DNA from: VBAS01 sp963773465
GTDB lineage: Bacteria; Bacteroidota; Bacteroidia; Chitinophagales; Chitinophagaceae
NCBI GenBank assembly: GCA_963773465.1
Contig: CAVZBF010000002.1
Span: 1,302,001 to 1,366,000, forward strand
Direction: 5' to 3'
Length of the DNA: 64,000 nucleotides
The position numbers and the translations under genes were made by a program. Positions within the stretch are counted from its first letter, which is position 1; the number at the start of each line of letters is the position of its first letter. Below, piece by piece: positions 38,880 to 46,764 of this stretch. Under the pieces are notes generated by a model. It searched no databases, was not told where the DNA came from, and saw nothing but the letters and a program-made list of their open reading frames with translations.

Positions 38880-38967
38880 ATTACACTGCTATTTACTATC
38901 GGAAACGTAATTACGCTAAAAGGAAAGAACCAAAATTGTCTTGATCAAAACATTAATAAATCTAAAC

Positions 38968-38985
38968 AGCCTGTAAGTACAGGCT
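38968..38985. terminator. Terminator cassette after array gene A2
   Basis: AGCCTGTA-AG-TACAGGCT, an 8 bp perfect stem with a two-base centre, in the A2-B2 spacer. Same family as the other unit-end hairpins; the T tract is weak. Confidence 0.5.
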
Positions 38986-39001
38986 CCGCATTAGTATGAT
39001 A

Positions 39002-39622
39002 TTATCCAATCGATACTGGCATCCAATTGACCAAGATCCATTTTCGCTTTTTCTTTTCTAATAGGAATATGCAGCCTGCTCCGCTTCGTTCAATATGATG
39101 ATTTATTTCTACGATAGCTTTCCTCTTGTTTTTGGACAATAAAACATCTGATAATTCAAAATATCCATATGCCCAACCAAAAACGTTAAGGAATCCATGC
39201 CAGCCATTAATATTGGTTCTAAAAGCAAGCCTGATAGAATCCCTCTTTACTGCCCTTATTGAATGAATTGAATTTATTTTTGGTAAAAGAAAAGATGTAA
39301 GCAATTTTCTTTTTATATCCACCTGCTTTAAGAACCCTAACCAGGATGAATCTAAAAACAATTTTGCAGGATGACCTTTTCGGGCCGGATTGGAGAATTG
39401 CTCCATATAACTATGATAATCTGTACGAGTGATAACCTTATTAACAGCGCTATCAATAAGAATAAAATACTTTGGCTCTGATGCAAAATAAGGCTCATTT
39501 AGGGCTGCAGCATACACTTTCGCAATAGTTTTTAATTTGTGTTTACCCTGCGCAAACATTGCGACCGGGCTTAACAGCAACAGAATTATAAATCTGCCAG
39601 GCGTTTTTATTCTTATTTGCAC
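39002..39622 (-). CDS. Array gene A2: A-type secreted paralogue (206 aa)
   Basis: Full-length A member with signal peptide (MQIRIKTPGRFIILLLLSPVAMFAQ), YFILIDSAVNK, LFLDSSWLGFLKQVD, NSIHSIRAVKRDS, NVFGWAYGYFELSDVLLSKNKRKAIVEIN, and a C-terminus ending KWILVNWMPVSIG, which departs from the usual MQTWI ending. It directly follows A3 and has no B partner, unlike the other A genes. It is the template-like relative of the deleted copy A0. Confidence 0.7.
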   Translation of the reverse strand: MQIRIKTPGRFIILLLLSPVAMFAQGKHKLKTIAKVYAAALNEPYFASEPKYFILIDSAVNKVITRTDYHSYMEQFSNPARKGHPAKLFLDSSWLGFLKQVDIKRKLLTSFLLPKINSIHSIRAVKRDSIRLAFRTNINGWHGFLNVFGWAYGYFELSDVLLSKNKRKAIVEINHHIERSGAGCIFLLEKKKRKWILVNWMPVSIG

Positions 39623-39714
39623 GGTGATGTCATTTTAAGTGAATCAGTGTAAGGAAGAAAATAAAGACCACATCCACCTGGAATTGTAAATACAGCTTAC
39701 ATGTTAGAGTGATA

Positions 39715-40338
39715 TTATACAATCCAGGTTTGCATACTATTGACAACAATCCATTTTCGCTTTCTCCTTTCTAAAAGGAATATGACGCCTCCTCCACTTT
39801 TTGAATCACGGAGTTGATTTATTTCTACGATCGCTTTCTTTTTGTTTTTGGACAATATGACATCTGATAATTCAATATATCCCTGTGCCCAACCAAAAAT
39901 GTTACGAAAACCAGTCCAGGTATTAACATTGATCTTAAAAAAAAACCTCATAGAATCCCTCCTGATTACTCTTATTGAATGTATTGAATTTATTTTTGGT
40001 AAAAGAAATGTTGTAAGCGATTTTCTTTTTATATCTGCCTCCTTTAAGAATCCTAACCACGATGAATCTATAAGCAATTTAGCAGGATAGCCTTTTCTTG
40101 CCGGAATATAGAATTGCTCCATATAACCATGATAATCCGTCCTGGTTATAGCCTTATTTACGGTGCTATCAATGACGATAAAATATTTTGGCTCTGCTGC
40201 AAAATAGCGGTCATTTAAGGCACCAGCATACACTTTCGCAATGGTTTTTAACTGGTGTTTACCCTGCGCAAACATTACTATCGGACTTAACAGCAATAGA
40301 AGTATGAACCTGCCAGGCGCTTTTATTTTTATTTGCAC
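39715..40338 (-). CDS. Array gene A3: A-type secreted paralogue (207 aa)
   Basis: A-group protein with signal peptide (MQIKIKAPGRFILLLLLSPIVMFAQ), YFIVIDSTVNK, TDYHGYMEQF, LIDSSWLGFLKEAD, INSIHSIRVIRRDS, QGYIELSDVIL, KKKAIVEIN, and VIFLLERRKRKWIVVNSMQTWIV. Its C-terminal half is closer to A1 than to A2. It follows B3 by 92 bp with the conserved B-A spacer. The spacer to A2 (39623-39714) keeps only fragments of the terminator cassette. Confidence 0.7.
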   Translation of the reverse strand: MQIKIKAPGRFILLLLLSPIVMFAQGKHQLKTIAKVYAGALNDRYFAAEPKYFIVIDSTVNKAITRTDYHGYMEQFYIPARKGYPAKLLIDSSWLGFLKEADIKRKSLTTFLLPKINSIHSIRVIRRDSMRFFFKINVNTWTGFRNIFGWAQGYIELSDVILSKNKKKAIVEINQLRDSKSGGGVIFLLERRKRKWIVVNSMQTWIV

Positions 40339-40430
40339 GGTTTGTCATTTTAAGTGAATCAAAAATTACCGGTGTATTGGCTGTTATAGACTCAAACTTC
40401 ATATCAATAAATCAGATCCATTACCGTCAG

Positions 40431-41033
40431 TTAAGAAACCCATGTCTGTACATACTTAATTGCGACCCATTTACCATTTCTTTTCCTTTCTAACAAAAGA
40501 AAACCACCATTACCATTCAGGCTCCCTCGTATAAAACCAATTACTACTATGGCTTTATCTTTCTTCTTTGAGAAAATTGGAGTAGATATTCTTGCGTACC
40601 CCTCAACCCATCCATACGGCTCTACTTCTCCAGCACCCACTCCAAGAGTCTTTCCCCGCTTTGCAAAGAACGTATCCTTGCTTAATAATCTAATTATATG
40701 AATAGATGGTATCTCCCCGAGTTTAATTTTTATTAATCCTAATTTCGTTTCATCTGCTTTCTCTAAAAAAAGCAGCCAGCTTGAATCTAACTCCCGGTTT
40801 TTAGTTACACGCAAATAATGGACATAATCTGCGAAATCAGTTTCCTGGATGGGCCTGTTTTCCGTGCTGTCAAATAATACGAAGTGAGTACTCTTTGAGT
40901 GTAAAAAACTATCAAGCGCTACACCGCAAATTTTATGATATAATTTCAGCTCCTTTTTTGACAGAAAATCCTGGGAAAACAAACTGGTAGCGACTAGCAT
41001 TAACGTTATTGATAAGAAATATATTTTTTTCAT
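40431..41033 (-). CDS. Array gene B3: B-type secreted paralogue, first after the zincin lipoprotein (200 aa)
   Basis: Signal peptide MKKIYFLSITLMLVATSLFSQ, then the B landmarks THFVLFDSTEN, DSSWLLFLEKADE, GEVEPYGWVEGYARIS and KWVAIKYVQTWVS. It begins only 27 bp after the stop of the HExxH lipoprotein, so the two are almost certainly co-transcribed. From about residue 40 to the stop it is almost identical to B1. Being the first gene behind the lipoprotein makes it the best candidate for a direct functional partner. Confidence 0.7.
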   Translation of the reverse strand: MKKIYFLSITLMLVATSLFSQDFLSKKELKLYHKICGVALDSFLHSKSTHFVLFDSTENRPIQETDFADYVHYLRVTKNRELDSSWLLFLEKADETKLGLIKIKLGEIPSIHIIRLLSKDTFFAKRGKTLGVGAGEVEPYGWVEGYARISTPIFSKKKDKAIVVIGFIRGSLNGNGGFLLLERKRNGKWVAIKYVQTWVS

Positions 41034-41060
41034 AATTTACCATTGTCCAAAACTGGAAAC

Positions 41061-42857
41061 TTAATTACAATTTGGCCTGAGCTTTAATGAATCAGCATAG
41101 TGTGCAGTAAAGTTAGAACAGGTTCCTCCGGAATTAAAAATTCCAATCAACGAAGCTGCAGCAGTATGAATAATGTTTTTGTATTTACATGTATCAATTC
41201 CCTGACTTGGCAATAATTTCCATGCAGTCGTTTTGTCCAAACCGCCATAATTCATTGCCTTTATCACTGAATCTCTTAATGCCTGCGGGGCAGCAGGATT
41301 ATAAAACGACGCCACTAGCGAATGAAATAGATTTTGATAATCTGTTGCCATAATTAGATGTTCATCTATTTCTCCCAAAGGAACTCCGTCGACAACATAA
41401 TTATTCCAATAGATAGGGTAATGGTCTTTTATAAAGTTGCTGTCGATATCATTAGGCGGGCCGTATTGCCGCCATTCTAAATATTGACTCCATCGCAACT
41501 TAAAAATGGCATGCATAGCTTCATGTATTATTGTGCTTATCATAAACTCCGTAGTTGCATTTCGTAAATACCAACTGTTAAATTTGATGGTCGCCTTAAA
41601 ATGTGTAAATCCATCACTTTCTACTCTTGCACTGTCTGATACTGTCGTAGCAACATCATGTCCATATTGTGTATTATCAATACTTGTGTCAAACGTCAGG
41701 TGCATATAAGCCGAGTCTTTAAATACACCGGCACCTGCAAGCTGAGCCAGAAGATTTGCATTTGGCAAAGAATCTTTTAAGAAGGCAAAGAGGCATGGGA
41801 AAGCGGTTTCCAAAGCTGGAGCAATACCAACTGTATCATATATATAAGGATTGTAAGATCCCGGACTCGGCACCCATATATATTGCCATCCTATAAAACT
41901 ACATTGCAGCGTTTGTGGGTATATTTTATGAACCCGTCCACTTTCTTCGGGACAAGGTGGTATCGTATCCCAATGTCCGCTGGTTTGCGTGCTATAACCG
42001 GCACCACCGTTGCCGCTGCCCCCGGTTCCATTTCCCCCTGGCAATGATAATGGTCCCGGATCGTCAGGGTCATCAACCCAAAAAGTATTGCAAAAGGTAA
42101 AATAAATTTCACCTGCATTGGTGCGGTTGCCAGGGCGTATCCTTGCAGCCCAATAAGGGCCATACTTTGCACACACTTGTATAGGGACAAGGTCCGCGGT
42201 ACGTTGCCCATCATTTAATCTGCCGGTTTGCTCCGCGAGTCTTTTTATCACCTTCGTATCTTCAAATTCACCCCCCAGTATACGTCCATCAGTAACTTCA
42301 ATAAGTGATTGGCCGAACATTTGATAATCCAATTCCGCAAATAAATGAAAAACTGTTCGGGCATTCCAACCATCTGTATTTGTGGTATCAAAACTATATT
42401 GCTTGTATTGATTCGGGTATAACATATGATAAAGAGTATCCGTTGGAAAATAGTTTAAGCCAACTGCCAGCGCAGCAGCCGTCGTGTTACTATCAGGTTT
42501 GGAAAAAGGAATATATATGATTGAACTGCTATCTCCATCTTCACCAGGCCTGGCGTTATTATTTTTCTTTGAAGCGATCATAGCTTCGTCCCAATGGGGA
42601 TAGCCTACACGTTTTACAAGGCCTTCAATGAAGTTTCGTTGTTTATTTTGCCGTTCTATACTCCGGGCAATTGCTTTTACTTTTTCATCGGCAGATGCAG
42701 GGACAGTAAAAAACTTTTTAACAATGTCACTTGCAGTTTCAAATTTTCCGGGTTTTATTTCATGATCAATTTTGCGGCAACTTTCCATAATAAAAATTGA
42801 AGTAAGAATACCCAGCAGGATTAAAACCCCAATGGGCATTTGCAGCTTTAATCTCAT
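41061..42857 (-). CDS. Zincin-like lipoprotein with HExxH motif and Gly-rich linker (598 aa)
   Basis: Signal peptide with lipobox (IFIMESC, followed by RK), so probably an outer-membrane or surface lipoprotein. The N-terminal domain (to about 270) has no known motif. A Gly-rich linker follows (GGNGTGGSGNGGAG, about 278-291), then a C-terminal domain of about 300 residues with IIHEAMHAIF; HEAMH is coded at 41511-41525. HExxH binds zinc in metallopeptidases; a third ligand may lie in GEIDEHLIMATDYQN about 50 residues later. Six cysteines in the C-terminal part may form disulfides. Possible roles: secreted protease, peptidoglycan or toxin-type hydrolase. It heads the tandem array of secreted paralogues. 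Its leader resembles that of 6545-7663. Confidence 0.7.
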   Translation of the reverse strand: MRLKLQMPIGVLILLGILTSIFIMESCRKIDHEIKPGKFETASDIVKKFFTVPASADEKVKAIARSIERQNKQRNFIEGLVKRVGYPHWDEAMIASKKNNNARPGEDGDSSSIIYIPFSKPDSNTTAAALAVGLNYFPTDTLYHMLYPNQYKQYSFDTTNTDGWNARTVFHLFAELDYQMFGQSLIEVTDGRILGGEFEDTKVIKRLAEQTGRLNDGQRTADLVPIQVCAKYGPYWAARIRPGNRTNAGEIYFTFCNTFWVDDPDDPGPLSLPGGNGTGGSGNGGAGYSTQTSGHWDTIPPCPEESGRVHKIYPQTLQCSFIGWQYIWVPSPGSYNPYIYDTVGIAPALETAFPCLFAFLKDSLPNANLLAQLAGAGVFKDSAYMHLTFDTSIDNTQYGHDVATTVSDSARVESDGFTHFKATIKFNSWYLRNATTEFMISTIIHEAMHAIFKLRWSQYLEWRQYGPPNDIDSNFIKDHYPIYWNNYVVDGVPLGEIDEHLIMATDYQNLFHSLVASFYNPAAPQALRDSVIKAMNYGGLDKTTAWKLLPSQGIDTCKYKNIIHTAAASLIGIFNSGGTCSNFTAHYADSLKLRPNCN

Positions 42858-43131
42858 AAAAAAAGGTTTTGGTGGTTAACAAATAATTCGATGTCCAAGC
42901 TCAACAAAATCGTTAACTCTCCAACAGGTAGTAATACGTACCCACGCAAGTATTAATAACCCTGTCAACCAGAAAAATACCGTTGAAATTATTTGGTATA
43001 TGTTTAAAAGGTAATTCTGCCTGCTGTAATTAGCTGAATCGCGTTATGATGATTGAAGCAAATGGAAATTTATAATTTATCCAATGAATAAATTGTAATG
43101 TCAATACACATTACATCCCTATTTCAATATT
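42858..43131. other. Intergenic region between E1 and the zincin lipoprotein
   Basis: About 270 bp, presumably with the promoter of the lipoprotein-array operon, though no exact TAnnTTTG was found on the minus strand. At 43094-43115 TGTAATGT-N6-ACATTACA is a perfect 8 bp hairpin just after the E1 stop, perhaps a weak terminator. Confidence 0.45.
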
Positions 43132-45198
43132 CTAATAACTCAGAATACTTTTAATTTTCACCGGAACTTTTTCAGCATTTGGAAGAACCGCATTTTCAAG
43201 TTGCATATTTAACGGAATAGCAGGAATGTTTGCAGCTCCTAGTACTTCAACCGGGCCATCTAACCATTTAAAACATTCTTTAGAGATCCTGCCGGCTAAT
43301 GCTTCAGCAAAGGAATTGTTTTGCTGTTCTTCGGTTAGTACCAGGCATTTCCCATTTCTCTTTACTGAATCAAAGATCATTTCTTCATCTAATGGAAACA
43401 ATGTTCTCAGATCTATTATCTCAATTTGACCGGGAAAATTTTTTGCTGCTGCTTTTGCCCAATACACTCCCATTCCATACGTGATAATGCAACAGGATTC
43501 TCCATTGCTAATTTTATTCTTATCCGCAGGCAACACCGTATTTGCTTTTCCAAAAGGCAGAATATAATCTCTGGATGGTTCTATTGTCTTTGCTTCTTCA
43601 GTACCCGGCACTTTACTCCAGTATAATCCTTTATGCTCAAGCATTACAACGGGATTACCATCATAATACGCTGCTTTCATTAAACCTTTCATGTCGGCAG
43701 CATTTGATGGATAAGCAATTTTAATTCCTTTAATAGAAAGCAAAGTTGTTTCCACGCAACCACTATGATAAGGCCCGCCGCCACCATAAGCACCAACCGG
43801 CACACGGATTATTGTTGATACCGGGTACTTACCACAACTGAGATAACATGATTTAGAAATTTCAGACACGAGTTGATTGAAGCCAGGGTAAATATAATCC
43901 GCAAATTGTACCTCCACTATAGCCTTCACTCCTACTGCACTTAAACCAACCGTGGAACCGATAATATATGCTTCCTGTATCGCAGTATTAAATACACGAT
44001 GATCGCCGAATTGTTCTGCAAGTGTTGCCGCTTCACGAAACACGCCGCCAAGTCTGCGACCAACATCCTGTCCAAAAAAAATACATTCGGGATGATCTTC
44101 CATTAATTCACGAATTGCAAATAATGCAGCGTCAACCATGATCACTTTTTCGTTCGTTGCCGGACTTCTCTCTCCTTTTTCTTCCGTAACTGTTGTTGGT
44201 ACAAAAACATGTTCTGCCGCTTTGGTAATATCCGGTTCCGGTGCATCTATTGCTTTTTTAAATTCATCATTGATAAAACCGGCCGCATCTTTTTCAACAC
44301 TTTCTATTTCTTCAGCACTTATTCCGCTTTCAACCAGCAGTTTTCTCAGCTTTGGTATTGGATCATCGATTGCATCTTTAGCCAGGTCTTCTTCAGTTCT
44401 ATAAAAATCTTTTCTTACTCCACTTGTATGGTGATTAAGCAATGGCACTTTTGCATGTACCAACCATGGCTTTCGAGTTTTACGAACTTCATTTATCACA
44501 TTGCCCATTATTTTATAGCAATGGAAAAAATCGGTTCCATCAATTTGTATTTTGCTTAATCCTTTAAAGCCATCTGCATATTCATAAGCGTTCATTGCAC
44601 TAGTTTCTTCTCCCGTTGCACTAATACCCCAATCATTATCCTGTACCAGGTAAATAATTGGCAATTGTTTCAACACGGCAAATTGCAATGCCTCACTTAC
44701 TTCACCTTCTGTTACACTTCCATCTCCCAATGAACAAATGACAACCGGTGATTCCCCATTATCATTTTTAATGAGCAATGGTGAATCAATTTTTTCAAGG
44801 TATTGAATGCCTTGTGCAATTCCTGTAGTTGGTATCGCCTGCATACCTGTTGCGCTGCTTTGATGAATGATCTTGGGTTTATCTTTTTCTTTTGTATTCG
44901 GATGCGAATAGTAGGAACGGCCTCCTGTGAAAGGATCATCTGCTTTGGTAAGCAACTGAAGCATTAATTCATAAGGAGAATAATCAAGACCTAACAACAT
45001 GCTTTCATCACGGTAGTACGGACTTACATAATCACAATTTTGCAAATGAAAAGCGGTTGCCAGTTGTATTGCTTCATGTCCACGTGAAGTAGAATGGACA
45101 TATTTACAGATTTGCCGGTTCGCATCATATATTTCTGCCATTGACTTTGCACAACACATCAACCGGTAAGCTTTCAACAGAATTTCCTTATCAATCAT
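43132..45198 (-). CDS. 2-oxoacid dehydrogenase E1, fused alpha and beta subunits
   Basis: 688 residues. The first about 320 form the E1-alpha thiamine diphosphate domain (YVSPYYRDESM, GDGSVTEGE followed by QDNDWGIS, the TPP-binding GDG-N motif, and HHTSGVRKDFYR). Residues about 350-688 are E1-beta (IFFGQDVG, AIQEAYIIGSTVGLSAVG, VEVQFADYIYPGFNQLV, RVPVGAYGGGGPYHSG). It decarboxylates a branched-chain or related 2-oxoacid and passes the acyl group to E2 lipoyl domains; the R-D-E-S and HHTSG features suit the branched-chain type. E2 and E3 are not in this window. The fusion is common in Bacteroidota. Expected 2-subunit lengths are preserved and the frame is intact. Confidence 0.9.
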   Translation of the reverse strand: MIDKEILLKAYRLMCCAKSMAEIYDANRQICKYVHSTSRGHEAIQLATAFHLQNCDYVSPYYRDESMLLGLDYSPYELMLQLLTKADDPFTGGRSYYSHPNTKEKDKPKIIHQSSATGMQAIPTTGIAQGIQYLEKIDSPLLIKNDNGESPVVICSLGDGSVTEGEVSEALQFAVLKQLPIIYLVQDNDWGISATGEETSAMNAYEYADGFKGLSKIQIDGTDFFHCYKIMGNVINEVRKTRKPWLVHAKVPLLNHHTSGVRKDFYRTEEDLAKDAIDDPIPKLRKLLVESGISAEEIESVEKDAAGFINDEFKKAIDAPEPDITKAAEHVFVPTTVTEEKGERSPATNEKVIMVDAALFAIRELMEDHPECIFFGQDVGRRLGGVFREAATLAEQFGDHRVFNTAIQEAYIIGSTVGLSAVGVKAIVEVQFADYIYPGFNQLVSEISKSCYLSCGKYPVSTIIRVPVGAYGGGGPYHSGCVETTLLSIKGIKIAYPSNAADMKGLMKAAYYDGNPVVMLEHKGLYWSKVPGTEEAKTIEPSRDYILPFGKANTVLPADKNKISNGESCCIITYGMGVYWAKAAAKNFPGQIEIIDLRTLFPLDEEMIFDSVKRNGKCLVLTEEQQNNSFAEALAGRISKECFKWLDGPVEVLGAANIPAIPLNMQLENAVLPNAEKVPVKIKSILSY

Positions 45199-45217
45199 AC
45201 AAACAATCTAAAGTGAG

Positions 45218-45225
45218 CAAAAATA
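45218..45225 (-). promoter_or_regulatory. Promoter -7 element of E1 gene
   Basis: TATTTTTG on the minus strand fits TAnnTTTG and lies 19 bases upstream of the E1 ATG. No clear -33 TTTG. Confidence 0.45.
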
Positions 45226-45249
45226 AGCCGAACGGTTGTATGCGGAAAT

Positions 45250-45280
45250 AAAAAAGCCACCCCATTAATCCGGGATGGCT
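45250..45280 (-). terminator. Terminator of the FAH-family gene
   Basis: Minus strand: GCCATCCCGG-ATTA-ATGGGGTGGC with one mismatch, then six T. Confidence 0.8.
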
Positions 45281-45317
45281 CACTGTTGGTTTTGGTCTGT
45301 CGATATCTTCGAATGTT

Positions 45318-45929
45318 TTATTTTATTTCCAAAGCTAACAAAGAATCATCTTCAATGAAACCTTCCAGTTCATCGCCCACCACTAATTCTCCAACTCCGG
45401 CGGGTGTGCCTGTAAATACAAGATCGCCGATGTTTACCGAAAAATAATTGGAGATATACGCAACAATGGCGTCAAAGTCATGGATCATCAGGTTAGCATT
45501 GCTTTGCTGTACAAGTTCTTTGTTTTTATACAAACAGAAATTTATGTCTTTCTTATTTTTTATAGCCGTAAATGCGATCCACTTGCCAATGGCCGCCGAG
45601 TTATCCCATGCTTTCGCTTTTTCCCACGGAAGACCTTTTGCCTTCAGATCATTTTGTATATCTCTTGCCGTGAAATCGATGCCTGTTGTAACAGCATCAT
45701 AGTATTTGCTTGCAAATTTTTCCTGGATGTATTTTCCATTTTTGCTGATCCGCAATACCAATTCGCACTCATAGTGAAGCTCGTTTGTAAATTCGGGGTA
45801 ATAAAATGGAGTGTGAGGCTGCAACAATGCGCTCTTGGGCTTCATAAAGACAACCGGTTCATCAGGTACCTCATTGCCTAGCTCTTTAGCATGAGCTACA
45901 TAGTTACGGCCAATACAAAATATCTTCAT
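45318..45929 (-). CDS. Fumarylacetoacetate hydrolase family protein
   Basis: 203 residues, the short FAH domain. MKIFCIGRNYVAHAKELGN, EPVVFMKPKSAL, ELHYECELVLRI with the metal-binding Glu pair (E-x-E), TGIDFTARDIQ and VFTGTPAGVG are all family hallmarks. Related proteins act as acylpyruvate hydrolase or oxaloacetate decarboxylase on 2,4-dioxo acids. Intact frame. Terminator follows. Confidence 0.88.
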   Translation of the reverse strand: MKIFCIGRNYVAHAKELGNEVPDEPVVFMKPKSALLQPHTPFYYPEFTNELHYECELVLRISKNGKYIQEKFASKYYDAVTTGIDFTARDIQNDLKAKGLPWEKAKAWDNSAAIGKWIAFTAIKNKKDINFCLYKNKELVQQSNANLMIHDFDAIVAYISNYFSVNIGDLVFTGTPAGVGELVVGDELEGFIEDDSLLALEIK

Positions 45930-46167
45930 AATCAGGCTTGTTTAAATAAATACATCGGATACAATTCTTCATGGACTGTTCATCCCATATATTTAGGCTT
46001 CATAAAACACTGGATTTTTGATGGTGGAAAGTGCGTTGGGGATGCTAAAATAGGTAAACGATTGGATATATCAAATCAAAAATAAATATATTTAAACCGT
46101 GTATGGTTTCTGAAATAGCGATGATGGTTTTACTTTGTGTAAATATTATCTTAGATAAAAGCTTTTT
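45930..46167. other. Divergent intergenic region
   Basis: About 240 bp between the minus-strand FAH gene and the plus-strand HD gene. A TACTTTG string near 46131 is close to the promoter consensus. No RNA or repeat seen. Confidence 0.35.
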
Positions 46168-46764
46168 GTGCCTGATCTTTTTACAAGTATAAAAGAACCC
46201 ATCTTAACCCGGCTTGAAAAGGAGCTTGATCCGCGGCTTGGCTATCATAATATTTGGCATACCCGGGATGTAGTAGAACAAGCCGAGCAAATAGCGAAAA
46301 GAGAAGGCGTGAATGATAAGCATGACCTGCTGTTATTAAAAACCGCTGCCGCCTTTCATGACAGTGGCTTCTTATTTGTATATAAAGGGCATGAAGAAAA
46401 AGGTTGTGAAATTGCTTCGGAAGATCTTAAGCATGTATTTAGTGACGCTGATATTAAAAAGATTTGCGGGATGATAATGGCGACAAAGATCCCTCAATCA
46501 CCAAATACATTGCTGGAACAGATCATTTGTGATGCCGATCTCGACTATCTTGGCCGTAACGATTTTGAACCGATCAGCAAGAATTTATATAAGGAGTTTA
46601 TTACTTTCAAAATCATTCCCGAAGATTGTATCTGGGACCATATACAGATAAAATTTTTTGAATCACACCATTACTTTACAAAAACAACTCTTGAAAAAAG
46701 AAATAGTGTAAAATTGAAACACCTCGCTATTTTGAAAGAAAGGAGCAATTGGACAAATGAGTAG
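46168..46764 (+). CDS. HD domain phosphohydrolase
   Basis: 198 residues starting at GTG. Motifs: GYHNIWHTRDVVEQA (first His), FHDSGF (His-Asp pair) and ICDADLDYLGR (last Asp) form the HD metal site. HD hydrolases act on nucleotides or cyclic nucleotides. It overlaps the next gene (MFS-HEAT) by eight bases, and a cNMP-binding protein follows, so a role in cyclic-nucleotide turnover for this small operon is a reasonable inference, not shown. Confidence 0.8.
   Translation: MPDLFTSIKEPILTRLEKELDPRLGYHNIWHTRDVVEQAEQIAKREGVNDKHDLLLLKTAAAFHDSGFLFVYKGHEEKGCEIASEDLKHVFSDADIKKICGMIMATKIPQSPNTLLEQIICDADLDYLGRNDFEPISKNLYKEFITFKIIPEDCIWDHIQIKFFESHHYFTKTTLEKRNSVKLKHLAILKERSNWTNE

Noticed and set aside
36374..41033. 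Regular repeats that could suggest CRISPR
   Set aside because: Repeats are 600 bp gene units with coding sequence, not 25-40 bp repeats with spacers; no cas genes are present.
42858..43131. Riboswitch or small RNA upstream of the zincin gene
   Set aside because: Only a simple 8 bp hairpin next to the E1 stop was found; no conserved aptamer pattern.
45891..46085. Small plus-strand frame (64 codons)
   Set aside because: It overlaps the 5' end of the FAH gene and its promoter region, with no recognisable features.
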